Shown here: in pieces, positions 8,808 to 17,422 of the stretch
Position numbering within the stretch: the first letter of the stretch is position 1
Layout: each line of letters starts with the position of its first letter
DNA from: Pseudomonadales bacterium
Lineage (GTDB): Bacteria; Pseudomonadota; Gammaproteobacteria; Pseudomonadales; DC-out160
NCBI GenBank assembly: GCA_019090455.1
Contig: JAHRWA010000034.1
Location: 1 to 64,000, forward strand
DNA: 64,000 bases
Direction: 5' to 3'
Made by a program: the position numbers and the translations under genes
Notes under the pieces: generated by a model
Database searches by the model: none
What the model saw: the letters and a program-made list of their open reading frames with translations, nothing else
What the model was told of the DNA's origin: nothing

Positions 8808-10076
8808 ATGGCCGGAAGAAGAGACGACCTAGTATCCAACCACATGGTAGGCAAAGACCCCTATGACATCCCGCTAGAAAACTTTGATGTATCACAAAGG
8901 GAACTATTTCGCTCTAACACTATGTGGGGTTTTTTTGACAGATTACGGAAAGAAGATCCCGTCCACTACTGCAAAGATTCCAGATTCGGCCCCTATTGGT
9001 CAGTCACCAAATTCAACGACATCATGGAAGTCGAAGCGCACCCAGAAATTTTTTCTTCGGAACCCACTGTCACCATTCAAGATTTACCTGCAGATCAGCC
9101 AGTCACCAATTTTATCGCAATGGATGAGCCAGGACATGGAGACCAAAGACGCGCTGTACAGGGCGTTGTTGCACCTAAAAACCTCGCTCAAATGGAAGGA
9201 CTCATACGCGAACGTGCGGGTAAAATTCTCGACTCATTACCCGTAGGAGAAACCTTCAATTGGGTAGACCAAGTTTCAATAGAATTAACAGGACAGATGT
9301 TAGCGACTTTATTTGGATTTCCTATAGAAGAGCGACGCAAACTAACCCTCTGGTCCGAATGCGCCATCGCCGACCCGGGTGCCAGCGTGCCAATTCCAGC
9401 AGAAGAGCGACAACGCATTCTACGCGAAGAATGCATGCCTGCCTTTACTAAACTCTGGGATGAGCGCGTCAAACAGCCGCCTCAGTTTGATCTTATTTCC
9501 ATGATGGCTCACGCAGAAACGACGAAAAACATGCCTTACGATCGCCCCATGGAATTCTTAGGCAATTTATTATTGCTAATTGTTGGCGGCAATGACACTA
9601 CTCGTAATTCTATTTCTGGAAGTACATTATTTTTAAATCAATTCCCAGAGCAATACAAAAAGCTGAATGAAAACCCCGAACTCATCGAAACCATGGTGCC
9701 AGAGATCATTCGTTTTCAAACCCCCCTTTCACACATGCGCCGAATGGCGACAAAGGACACCGTTCTCGCTGGAAAAGAAATTAAAGCGGGAGACAAAGTC
9801 GTTATGTGGTTTGTATCAGGAAATCGCGATGAGGAAGTTATCGAAAAGCCTTATGAATTTATTATCGATCGCGACCGACCTCGCCACCACCTATCATTTG
9901 GCATGGGCATACACCGCTGCATGGGGAATCGTCTTGCAGAAATGCAACTCAGAGTCGTATGGGAAGAAATATTAAAACGCTTTAAAAACGTAGAGGTGAT
10001 GGGCGACCCGGTAAGAACCAACTCCAACATCATCAAAGGTTATTCTCAAATGCCGGTTCAAGTTCATCCGCATTAA
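8808..10076 (+). CDS. Cytochrome P450, CYP153-like (terminal alkane/fatty acid hydroxylase type)
   Basis: A 422-residue soluble bacterial P450. The oxygen-binding I-helix motif GGNDTTRNS lies near residue 260, the ExxR of the K-helix (EIIR) near 299, and the heme-binding loop FGMGIHRCMG near 364-373 with the axial Cys. The stretches EDPVHYC..FGPYWSVTK, PLSHMRR, GDKVVMW and HRCMGNRLAEMQLR agree with what I remember of CYP153A alkane omega-hydroxylases. These need a ferredoxin and ferredoxin reductase, usually encoded next door; none is present here. Start: ATG after a good AAAGGGAG site. A convergent acyl-CoA ligase and a PQQ alcohol dehydrogenase beyond it suggest alkane or fatty alcohol oxidation. 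Subfamily assignment is from memory, not a search. Confidence 0.85.
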   Translation: MAGRRDDLVSNHMVGKDPYDIPLENFDVSQRELFRSNTMWGFFDRLRKEDPVHYCKDSRFGPYWSVTKFNDIMEVEAHPEIFSSEPTVTIQDLPADQPVTNFIAMDEPGHGDQRRAVQGVVAPKNLAQMEGLIRERAGKILDSLPVGETFNWVDQVSIELTGQMLATLFGFPIEERRKLTLWSECAIADPGASVPIPAEERQRILREECMPAFTKLWDERVKQPPQFDLISMMAHAETTKNMPYDRPMEFLGNLLLLIVGGNDTTRNSISGSTLFLNQFPEQYKKLNENPELIETMVPEIIRFQTPLSHMRRMATKDTVLAGKEIKAGDKVVMWFVSGNRDEEVIEKPYEFIIDRDRPRHHLSFGMGIHRCMGNRLAEMQLRVVWEEILKRFKNVEVMGDPVRTNSNIIKGYSQMPVQVHPH

Positions 10077-10236
10077 TAAAACAAGCCTGCTTTCGTAAAA
10101 CAAAACGCTCAACACCAATAAGCAAATGCTTCTGACACCTAGAGTAAGGATCAGCAGCATTTGCCTTAACTAATGTCTAACAAGTCGGTATCAACAGCAT
10201 GAATCATTATCAACAATCTGCATTAACCTTTATCTG

Positions 10237-11775
10237 TTAACTACCAGACACCCGTCGATCAACACCCTCCCAGAATGGCTCACGTAGATTTTTCCGCATT
10301 ATTTTGCCCACTGGACTTAGGGGTAATGGGGTTTGGGTAAAGGTTACTGCGGATGGCTTTTTATAAGAGCCCAGCTGTTCGGCACAAAGCTCAATGACGT
10401 ACGCTTCAGTCAAATTCGATTCTAGCGGTACAACACAAACCGCATGAGGCGTTTCTCCCCACTTGTCATGCGGCACACCAAACACCGCCACTTCAATAAT
10501 TTCAGGAATGTCACTGATCACATTTTCCAATTCCATAGGCCAAATATTATAGCCCCCAGAAATAATCATATCGTCTGCGCGATCGACAATGTAAAGATAA
10601 CCATTGTCATCCATCCGACCTAGATCTCCGGTCTTCACCCAACCATCGACTATTCTCTCCGCCGTGGCTTTCTCGTTATTCCAAAATCCCGTCATTTGGC
10701 CATCCGATTTCGCCACAATTTCACCTACCTCCCCGCGTGGCAGCGGCTGATTTTCTTCATCCCATATCGCAACTTGTGCAAAGGCTGGCGCTAAGCCGCA
10801 AGCACGCAAAGGAGTCGAACCCTCCACGTTACCAAACCATTGAGACGGCCCCATAAAAGCCACTGGGACGACTTCTGTCTGACCATAAGCTTGATACAAC
10901 GTATCGCCAAAAATTTCTCTTGCCGCCAAGGCGGTGGAGTCCGCGATAGGAGCAGCACCGATTAACAAGCATTTAAGTTGACTCCAATCGCGTTTGAGCG
11001 AACCGCCTTCTCTTACCACCGCGCTCACCATGGTTGGAACCATGAACGCATAAGCAATGCCTTCTCGTTCCATTAAATCCATAGTGCTGCTGGCATCAAA
11101 GTGATCCACCATGACGTTACAGCCACCACTTAACCAAACCGGCATATATTGATACCCAGAGCCATGAGAAATAGGACCAATGTGCAAACACTTATCGCCC
11201 GGCTCTACAGGCAGAAGATTGTAAAACCAATCTCGGCCCGCATTTAACCAGGACCGATGCGTGTATGACACGCCTTTAGAGGGCCCCGTAGTTCCGCCGG
11301 TATGTCGAATAATAAAAACATCATCCGAATTTATTTCGATATCGGGCTCCACATCTGATTGCGACGCAAGCCAGGTTTCGTAATTATCATCTCTGACAAA
11401 TATCCTTTTCAAATCGGGTAATTGACCCAGCAGCTCATCTACCTCATGCGCGTAATTCGCGCTCACCATGAGGACTTTGCAATTTGTGTGACTCAACATA
11501 TGACTGTGAGCTTCGATACTATTACGGGCATAGAGTGGGACTCTGACAATATTGGCGATGGCGCAGCCATTGTAAAAATCTGCCGCCTCAATAGAGTTAT
11601 CTTCCAGCACCCCCACTCGGTCATCCGGTTTCAAGCCCATGGCAACCAAACCATTCGCTAAACGAATGCCTCGATTCCAAGCTTCAGCAAAAGTGAGCTG
11701 TCTATCGCCATGACTAATCGCGGTCAGATCAGCGTAATCCAACGCTGCCCTTTTCATTAGAGTTCGAACATCCAT
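10237..11775 (-). CDS. AMP-dependent acyl-CoA synthetase/ligase (ANL superfamily)
   Basis: A 512-residue adenylate-forming ligase. It shows the ATP P-loop HTGGTTGPSKG (near residue 160), the A5 motif YGQTE (near 298), KTGDL (near 378), the hinge-region GGYNIWPMELE and the C-terminal PVGKIMRK carrying the catalytic Lys near 495. These enzymes activate carboxylic acids to CoA thioesters through acyl-AMP. The size and the GGYNIWP hinge fit medium- or long-chain fatty acid or alicyclic acid ligases. It is divergent from the PQQ alcohol dehydrogenase and convergent with the P450, so a pathway of hydroxylation, alcohol oxidation and CoA activation is a reasonable inference. The substrate is unknown. 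Confidence 0.87.
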   Translation of the reverse strand: MDVRTLMKRAALDYADLTAISHGDRQLTFAEAWNRGIRLANGLVAMGLKPDDRVGVLEDNSIEAADFYNGCAIANIVRVPLYARNSIEAHSHMLSHTNCKVLMVSANYAHEVDELLGQLPDLKRIFVRDDNYETWLASQSDVEPDIEINSDDVFIIRHTGGTTGPSKGVSYTHRSWLNAGRDWFYNLLPVEPGDKCLHIGPISHGSGYQYMPVWLSGGCNVMVDHFDASSTMDLMEREGIAYAFMVPTMVSAVVREGGSLKRDWSQLKCLLIGAAPIADSTALAAREIFGDTLYQAYGQTEVVPVAFMGPSQWFGNVEGSTPLRACGLAPAFAQVAIWDEENQPLPRGEVGEIVAKSDGQMTGFWNNEKATAERIVDGWVKTGDLGRMDDNGYLYIVDRADDMIISGGYNIWPMELENVISDIPEIIEVAVFGVPHDKWGETPHAVCVVPLESNLTEAYVIELCAEQLGSYKKPSAVTFTQTPLPLSPVGKIMRKNLREPFWEGVDRRVSGS

Positions 11776-11800
11776 ATTCTTTTCTCCAAAAATATCGTTA

Positions 11801-11834
11801 TTGATTATTGATTATTGATTATTGATTATTGATA
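11801..11834. repeat. Microsatellite-like 7-bp tandem repeat
   Basis: Four exact copies of TTGATTA followed by a partial fifth lie just upstream of the acyl-CoA ligase start, in the divergent promoter region it shares with the PQQ dehydrogenase. Copy-number change here would alter promoter or leader spacing of the ligase gene. Confidence 0.9.
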
Positions 11835-11937
11835 AAGTACTACGTTTTATTAATAGAGTGTTTACGTTTGTTGATAAACTTTCGTCTCTTGATTGATTAC
11901 ATTTTTCCGTTGATGGGTAGAACGATACTACTCGCTC

Positions 11938-11958
11938 TGACGCTAAATGCGAGCGTCA
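11938..11958. promoter_or_regulatory. Inverted repeat in a divergent promoter region, candidate operator
   Basis: TGACGCT and AGCGTCA form a perfect 7-bp inverted repeat with a 7-bp spacer, in the 328-bp gap between the divergent ligase and PQQ dehydrogenase genes. Its symmetry and position suit an operator for a TetR- or GntR-type regulator. No regulator gene is adjacent, so this is inference. Confidence 0.4.
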
Positions 11959-12103
11959 ACCATAGCCTCATTCCTGAACATTCGACACTGACACGATGAC
12001 AAATTACCGCAGACATCCTCCATTGTTTTTTAATCCCTTTTTGTTTATCGTTATCCTGCCTTCGTGCAAGTCCTTTCTGACGAACCTATATGAGCACATA
12101 ATT

Positions 12104-14284
12104 ATGCCTAAACTGTCCTATCAATTTCGACCGTCGATATTGCTTTGTACATTAGTCATCAGCACTTTCGCTGCAAGCATCATGACCAGCAGCGGTTGTT
12201 CTAATGACACTAATGAAAAAGTTATTTCTGACTCTACTACGACAAACCCTGTCGTAAGCGAAAATACGAAAACTGGCAGCGCCAAGTTGGGAGCTATAAC
12301 CGCTAAACGAATTATTGATGCTGATAAAGAACCTCAAAACTGGCTTTCTCACGGCCGCACCTATTCTGAACAACGCTATAGCCCACTGGACAAAATCAAT
12401 GACACCAATGCCGCGACTCTCGGCCTTGCCTGGTTTTATGACATCCCTATCAAACGCGGTATGGAGGCGACATCACTGGTTATTGATGGTCGTTTATACA
12501 CGACTTCAGGCTGGTCAAATGTTTACGCAATGGATGCAAAAACAGGAAAGGAATTGTGGACCTTTGATCCTAAAGTCCCTCGCGAATGGGGACGCTACGC
12601 ATGCTGTGACGTAGTCAATCGAGGAGTCGCCGCTTGGGGGGACAATCTCTACCTAGGCACAATAGATGGCCGACTCATTGCGATTAATGCAGAAACAGGT
12701 AAACAAGTTTGGTCAACGTTAACCATAGATAAAAGCAAAGCCTACACCATCACCGGTGCACCGAGAGTCATCGATGGCAAAATCATAATCGGAAATGGCG
12801 GAGCAGAACTTGGCGTTCGGGGATATGTCACGGCATATGATGCCAACACCGGCGAGCAACTATGGCGTTTCTATACTGTCCCAGGCAACCCCGCTGACGG
12901 CTTTGAAGACGACACTCAAAAAATGGCCGCAGAAACCTGGAAAGGCGAATGGTGGAAAGCAGGCGGAGGCGGTACCGTTTGGGACTCCATGGCCTACGAC
13001 CCTGAACTAGGACTACTTTACATCGGCGTTGGTAACGGTTCACCCTGGGATAGAGATCGCCGTAGTCCCGATGGCGGTGACAATTTATTTCTTTCTTCTA
13101 TTGTCGCTCTCAACGCTAACACCGGTAAATACGTCTGGCACTATCAAACCACACCGGGTGATAGCTGGGATTACACCGCGACTCAGTCCATTATCTTAGC
13201 GGATATGGAAATCGACGGTACGCCACGCAAGGTGTTAATGCAGGCGCCAAAGAACGGTTATTTTTACGTGATGGATAGAGAAACGGGCAAGCTCATTTCC
13301 GCCAACAACTACGTGCCCGTTAACTGGTCAACAGATATCGACATGGCGACCGGCAGACCCGTAGAGGTTCCTGAAGCCCGCTACCCTGACCCAGCAAAAC
13401 CTTTCTTACAATTCCCTTCACCCTTCGGTGGTCATAACTGGCACCCCATGTCTTACAGTCCGAAAACAGGACTAGCCTACTTATCGGCTCAAGAGATCCC
13501 CTTTGTCTATGGCAAAGATAGGGATTATCAATATCAACATGGGTTCTGGAATCTTGGCGCTGACTTTTCACTGGCCGCGTCTCCTGAAGATCCAGGAGCG
13601 TTGAAACAAATCGGAGCAATGATTAAAGGTCGCCTCCTCGCTTGGGACCCCAAAACTAATAAAAGCGCTTTTACCATTGAACATCCTGGCCCCTGGAATG
13701 GAGGCATATTATCAACCGCAGGCAACCTTCTTTTCCAAGGTAACATAGCAGGGGAGTTCGTCGCTTACCGCGCCGACAATGGCGAAAAGCTATGGTCTAT
13801 GGATTCTCAAACTGGCGTCGTTGCCGGCCCCGTTAGTTATGAAGTCGATGGTGAACAATATATTTCAGTCACTGTGGGTTGGGGTACCGCCTTTGGACTC
13901 ATTGCCGCCAATAAGAATCCCGTCAGCCGAGTACTCAGCTTTAAGTTAGGTGGCTCAGCTAAGTTACCGGCAGCGATGATCCCACAACGGGATATCCCCG
14001 CACCGGGCCCATCCACAGCAAGCAAAGAACAAATCGACTTAGGCCGTAAGATTTACCATCAAAATTGCTTTATGTGTCATGGTGATGGTGCCAAATCTGG
14101 AGGATTGGTCACTGATCTTCGCGCCTCAAGTCGACGAGATAAAGTTGAGCTTTGGAACGATGTCGTTAGAAACGGTGCCTTCGCCGCATTAGGAATGCCG
14201 AACTTTTCTGATGTACTCTCGGAGGAGAAAACCGAAGCGGTACGGTTGTATGTTATTGAGCGGGCAAGAGCCGCTCAACCTTAA
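12104..14284 (+). CDS. PQQ-dependent quinohemoprotein alcohol dehydrogenase
   Basis: A periplasmic type-II-like PQQ alcohol dehydrogenase, about 726 residues from this ATG. Features are an N-terminal signal peptide, PQQ beta-propeller repeats (for example GLAWFYDIP, NAETGKQVWS), the vicinal cysteine pair in RYACCDVV that forms the typical disulfide over PQQ, the Asp in WDYTATQ that acts as catalytic base, and a C-terminal cytochrome c domain with NCFMCHG (CxxCH) and a probable Met ligand in LGMPNF. It oxidises primary or secondary alcohols and passes electrons through its own heme c. An ATG 36 codons upstream (11996) is open, but the 12104 start gives the normal signal peptide. No PQQ synthesis genes are in the window. 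Confidence 0.9.
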   Translation: MPKLSYQFRPSILLCTLVISTFAASIMTSSGCSNDTNEKVISDSTTTNPVVSENTKTGSAKLGAITAKRIIDADKEPQNWLSHGRTYSEQRYSPLDKINDTNAATLGLAWFYDIPIKRGMEATSLVIDGRLYTTSGWSNVYAMDAKTGKELWTFDPKVPREWGRYACCDVVNRGVAAWGDNLYLGTIDGRLIAINAETGKQVWSTLTIDKSKAYTITGAPRVIDGKIIIGNGGAELGVRGYVTAYDANTGEQLWRFYTVPGNPADGFEDDTQKMAAETWKGEWWKAGGGGTVWDSMAYDPELGLLYIGVGNGSPWDRDRRSPDGGDNLFLSSIVALNANTGKYVWHYQTTPGDSWDYTATQSIILADMEIDGTPRKVLMQAPKNGYFYVMDRETGKLISANNYVPVNWSTDIDMATGRPVEVPEARYPDPAKPFLQFPSPFGGHNWHPMSYSPKTGLAYLSAQEIPFVYGKDRDYQYQHGFWNLGADFSLAASPEDPGALKQIGAMIKGRLLAWDPKTNKSAFTIEHPGPWNGGILSTAGNLLFQGNIAGEFVAYRADNGEKLWSMDSQTGVVAGPVSYEVDGEQYISVTVGWGTAFGLIAANKNPVSRVLSFKLGGSAKLPAAMIPQRDIPAPGPSTASKEQIDLGRKIYHQNCFMCHGDGAKSGGLVTDLRASSRRDKVELWNDVVRNGAFAALGMPNFSDVLSEEKTEAVRLYVIERARAAQP

Positions 14285-14302
14285 GGCTTTACGATAATTT
14301 GA

Positions 14303-14344
14303 AGTCCTAGCAAAAGATGAGGCACCGTCGGTTGTTAGGGCTTT
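14303..14344. terminator. Imperfect hairpin between convergent genes, probable terminator
   Basis: AGTCCTAGCAA and TTGTTAGGGCTTTT pair as an 11-bp imperfect stem in the 59-bp gap between the convergent PQQ dehydrogenase and cation efflux genes. The short T run suits the dehydrogenase transcript. The stem contains wobble pairs, so confidence is modest. Confidence 0.45.
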
Positions 14345-15276
14345 TAAGGTTTCGGGTTTAAGGGTTCCTTTATCCGCCGGTTAATTCCGACCTCCATCCC
14401 CACTAGACCAACTGGGTCTTGGTGTATCAAAATTTCGCTATCAGGAAATAGGTCCGATATATTCGCTTCCACAGCATCTGCCAGAACATGGGCATCGATG
14501 AGTTTCATGTCATCGTTCAACTCGAGATGCAGCTGAATAAACGTATCTTTACCCGATTGGCGGGTTCGCACATCATGAACACCCAAGATTCCATCTTGTT
14601 GTAACACTATGTCGTAGATTTTTTCGATCTCAGGACGCTCAAGCTCCCGATCCATCAGCATATTCACTGCACTACCTCCAATGCCCACTGCGTGATAGAG
14701 AATAAACACTCCCACTGCGATGCCCATCAATATATCCACTTGGAAAAAGCCTAACTGTGCAATCCCCAGCGCAATCAGTACGCTCAGATTGGTCAATAGA
14801 TCAGTGATGTAATGTAATGAATCGGCCTTAATGATAGTGGATTTTGTTTTCCGTATGACATAACGCTGAACCATGATTAATGCTGATGTCAGTACCATGG
14901 AAAATATCATCACATAAATGCCCACATCCAAATGCTTAATTTCCACTGGCGTGATAAACCGTTCTAGCGCCTGAAAAATTAAAAACAACGCGGAACCGCA
15001 GATAAAAGCTGACTGCGCCAAAGCCGCTAGAGGCTCCGCTTTACCATGACCAAAGCGATGCTCCGCATCGGGTGGCATTAATGCGATACGCACCGCGAAC
15101 AAATTGACAAGCGAGGCACCAATATCCATTACGGAATCAACTAGGGAGGCGGTTACGCTCACAGAACTCGTCATATAGACGGCGACGACCTTCATGGCCA
15201 CCAAAACTAATGCGGTAACAACAGATGCATTGGCGGCTAATTTCAATAGCCTGGTGTGATCTTGGGTTTTTGGCAT
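14344..15276 (-). CDS. fieF: Cation diffusion facilitator, FieF-like Fe/Zn exporter
   Basis: A 310-residue CDF transporter with six membrane helices (about residues 12-210) and a cytoplasmic C-terminal domain (about 215-295). The site-A residues appear as DSVMD in helix 2 and HYITD in helix 5, matching the D-x3-D / H-x3-D arrangement of FieF (YiiP). The inter-helix HRFGHGKAE loop and the C-terminal HDVRTRQSG and HLELN stretches are also typical. The protein exports Zn2+, Fe2+ and similar ions by proton antiport. It is a monocistronic gene facing the PQQ dehydrogenase; no metal regulator is next to it. Confidence 0.9.
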   Translation of the reverse strand: MPKTQDHTRLLKLAANASVVTALVLVAMKVVAVYMTSSVSVTASLVDSVMDIGASLVNLFAVRIALMPPDAEHRFGHGKAEPLAALAQSAFICGSALFLIFQALERFITPVEIKHLDVGIYVMIFSMVLTSALIMVQRYVIRKTKSTIIKADSLHYITDLLTNLSVLIALGIAQLGFFQVDILMGIAVGVFILYHAVGIGGSAVNMLMDRELERPEIEKIYDIVLQQDGILGVHDVRTRQSGKDTFIQLHLELNDDMKLIDAHVLADAVEANISDLFPDSEILIHQDPVGLVGMEVGINRRIKEPLNPKP

Positions 15277-15401
15277 CAGACTCGCGCGCCTTTCAATGAA
15301 CTAATATTTTGGAAATAGTATTTTGAATATCAATTTGGGGAACTGAATTCGGGCGCAATATTATCACTTTATAAGTAAAAACAATACTCGATAAAGTCAG
15401 G

Positions 15402-15437
15402 CCTAAGCTGGATCAATCCCGACAGCTTAGGTTTTTT
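15402..15437 (+). terminator. Strong intrinsic terminator-like hairpin oriented on the plus strand
   Basis: CCTAAGCTG and CAGCTTAGG form a perfect 9-bp stem with a 12-nt loop followed by TTTTTT. The T run is on the plus strand, yet both flanking genes are on the minus strand. On the minus strand the tail is only GCCTGACTTTAT, which is weak. It may still end the upstream minus-strand gene or block antisense transcription. Confidence 0.7.
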
Positions 15438-15470
15438 AGATTAACGATCGTCAAAGAAAAATAGCAAGCC

Positions 15471-16160
15471 TTACCGCTGAGGTGCCGTGATAAAGAGACC
15501 TTCCAAATAATCTGCCAATCTCGCCATTTGATCTTCTTCTAGGGTTTTAAACACCTTATTGATAATCATTTTTACAGCGCTTCGACTAGCCTCTATACCG
15601 GTGTTAGCGACCTTCTTAGTCACGAAATTCATTTTCAGCATATGAATAGGGACTTCCGCGTACCCCGCCACCGATACATCGGTGACTTCCAGTAAAAGTT
15701 GAGTCAATGCTTCAGCCCGCTGATGATTGCCATCACGTATTTGCTGTATCTCTTCCATAAACTTACCGTAGAGCGAATCATCAATAGGACAGGCGACACT
15801 CGCGCAGCCATTGCTCGCTTCCGTCGCACGTATAAAAGTTTTATCGAAGTGTTCAATTATCGGATACAACTCTTCATTAGCCCTTTTCTTAAAGAGCTGC
15901 TTGACTAGCATATTGGAAGTCGAGCTGAGTGTATTGGCTCCAGTTTTCACTATCTTCGTACCCATAGGGCTTATTTGTACCGCCTCACAGGTATTGAGAA
16001 AAAACTGGTCCAGCATTTCTGAGATAAACTGCGACATAACGAGGGTTAACTGATTTATCTGGCTTTCCTTAGATCTGTCTTGGCCATTTTTAATAAGCAG
16101 TTCGGTATCATCTCGTAATTTATCCGAAGCTTGAAACGCAATATAGGAAACTGTCGACAT
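15471..16160 (-). CDS. Conserved-looking hypothetical protein, helical, cytoplasmic
   Basis: I do not recognise the family. The 229-residue product has no signal peptide or membrane segment and appears almost entirely alpha-helical, with amphipathic stretches and a cysteine-containing NGCASVACPIDD loop near residue 115. An ATG start is followed by MSTVSYIAFQASDKL. It is followed by a strong hairpin and preceded by a repeat-rich gap before another small unknown gene in the same direction. No function is assigned. Confidence 0.5.
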   Translation of the reverse strand: MSTVSYIAFQASDKLRDDTELLIKNGQDRSKESQINQLTLVMSQFISEMLDQFFLNTCEAVQISPMGTKIVKTGANTLSSTSNMLVKQLFKKRANEELYPIIEHFDKTFIRATEASNGCASVACPIDDSLYGKFMEEIQQIRDGNHQRAEALTQLLLEVTDVSVAGYAEVPIHMLKMNFVTKKVANTGIEASRSAVKMIINKVFKTLEEDQMARLADYLEGLFITAPQR

Positions 16161-16230
16161 CCTTGTGGCCCTCTCATATTTTTAAATTAGTGACTGTTCT
16201 AATCATCAACATCAATCGGTGATGCAGCAT

Positions 16231-16292
16231 CATTGGTTCATTGGTTCATTGGTTCATTGGTTATTGCTTCATTGGTTATTGCTTCATTGCTC
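16231..16292. repeat. Compound tandem repeat: 8-bp unit x4, then 15-bp unit x2
   Basis: Four exact copies of CATTGGTT (16231-16262) run straight into two near-identical copies of a 15-bp unit starting ATTGCTTCATTG (16263-16292). The array sits in the 142-bp gap between two unknown minus-strand genes and ends about 10 bp past the stop codon of the 97-residue protein gene. Confidence 0.92.
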
Positions 16293-16302
16293 ACTGATTT
16301 AA

Positions 16303-16596
16303 CTAGTCACTGGTTATCCCTTCACTCATAGACTCTTCACTCGTCAGCAATAAATCCTGCTCTGTAATTTCAGGAACGAGTATCTCCAGCTGAACGCGAC
16401 CTTTTGCATTGGTATCCACTTCAAGCACGACACCCCTCACCCAGATATCTTTTGAATTAGCCTCGATGAGTTCATTCAACGCTTGGTCATAATGCAGTGC
16501 GCTAACGACAATAACAGGATTGCGACCATCCACCCACTCTTTTGATTTACTGAGGTAATAACCATCTTGGTTACGAATAACAAATCGTTGACTCAT
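16303..16596 (-). CDS. Small hypothetical protein (97 aa)
   Basis: I do not recognise it with certainty. The sequence is soluble with an alternating beta/alpha pattern: RFVIRNQDGYYLSK, a helix from about 35 to 47, then WVRGVVLEVDT and an acidic Ser/Glu tail. The opening suggests a small beta-rich fold like that seen in some DUF-type proteins encoded near sfsA. The start is well supported, since a GGAGAA site lies about 6 nt before its ATG. It lies just downstream of sfsA in the same direction, 52 bp away, so it may be in the same transcript. Confidence 0.6.
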   Translation of the reverse strand: MSQRFVIRNQDGYYLSKSKEWVDGRNPVIVVSALHYDQALNELIEANSKDIWVRGVVLEVDTNAKGRVQLEILVPEITEQDLLLTSEESMSEGITSD

Positions 16597-16648
16597 GCAT
16601 TTTCTCCGGTAAGAATAGGTCTTATTCTAATCTATTACAGCGTGGTTT

Positions 16649-17362
16649 TTACCAGCTCACTGGAATTTTTCCCGTTATTTTGATTTCCTCACTCGTGATT
16701 GCTGTTCCATACGCCAGTATTTCGACACCCGACTCGGCCGCCATTCTTAATGTTTCGCCATAAACAGGATCAATATCATCTGCCGGGGTTACTTCAGCAA
16801 TGTCCGTATGTTGCACACAAAACAATAAAACAGCTCGATCACCCCGTTGTCTCTGGGTCATCAGCTCGCGTAAATGCTTAGTCCCGCGCGTCGTCACCGC
16901 ATCAGGAAACGCGCCCTTTCCATTGCCCAAACCTAAGGTGACGCTTTTCACTTCCAGATAGCATCGGTCATCTCCCGTTTGCAATAAAAAATCAATACGA
17001 CTCCGTTCATCACCATATTGAACTTCTGCTTTTATACTGCCATACCCTTGAAGCTCCTTGATCACCCCATCTTCTATCGCTTCGAACACCAATTTATTAG
17101 CCCGATGCGTATTGATACCTGCTCGAAGACCTTTCTGCTCATTCCCCACAGAGACCTGCTCCCAGGTATTGGGATATTTACGTTTGGGGTTATCGCTGGT
17201 GGAATACCACACCTTACTCCCCGGCTCAGCACAGTTTTTCATCGAACCGGTATTAGGGCAGTGAATAGTGACAATATCACCACCAGGCAACTGGATATCC
17301 GCCAGAAATCGTTTGTATCGTTTTACCAGTTTAGCTTCTTGAAGGGGGGGGATAAATTTCAT
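16649..17362 (-). CDS. sfsA: Sugar fermentation stimulation protein SfsA
   Basis: About 237 residues from this start, the usual SfsA length. It opens MKFIPPLQEAKLVKRYKRFLAD and contains the family hallmarks HCPNTGSMKNC, the acidic nuclease-like residues of RSRIDFLL and CYLEVKSVTL, and FPDAVTTRGTKHLREL. SfsA was first described as a DNA-binding factor affecting maltose genes in E. coli; the fold looks like a PD-(D/E)XK nuclease, and the physiological role is unsettled. A second in-frame ATG four codons upstream (to 17374) is possible, but the family starts at MKF. It neighbours an aminotransferase and dksA, as in Pseudomonas. Confidence 0.92.
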   Translation of the reverse strand: MKFIPPLQEAKLVKRYKRFLADIQLPGGDIVTIHCPNTGSMKNCAEPGSKVWYSTSDNPKRKYPNTWEQVSVGNEQKGLRAGINTHRANKLVFEAIEDGVIKELQGYGSIKAEVQYGDERSRIDFLLQTGDDRCYLEVKSVTLGLGNGKGAFPDAVTTRGTKHLRELMTQRQRGDRAVLLFCVQHTDIAEVTPADDIDPVYGETLRMAAESGVEILAYGTAITSEEIKITGKIPVSW

Positions 17363-17422
17363 TAGATTTAACATTCGTCGTTGAATTAACGTAAATGGAC
17401 GTTCGAGCGCTTACAAACGCCA

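Noticed and set aside
10100-10165. Hairpin between the convergent P450 and ligase genes (GCAAATG / CATTTGC)
   Set aside because: The arms are short, the loop is over 30 nt and no T run follows, so I could not call it a terminator.
11996-12103. Longer N-terminus for the PQQ dehydrogenase from the ATG at 11996
   Set aside because: It would put a second hydrophobic stretch before the proper signal peptide. The ATG at 12104 gives the usual family layout.
16231-16292. CRISPR array
   Set aside because: Units are 8 and 15 bp without unique spacers and there are no cas genes; it is a simple tandem repeat.
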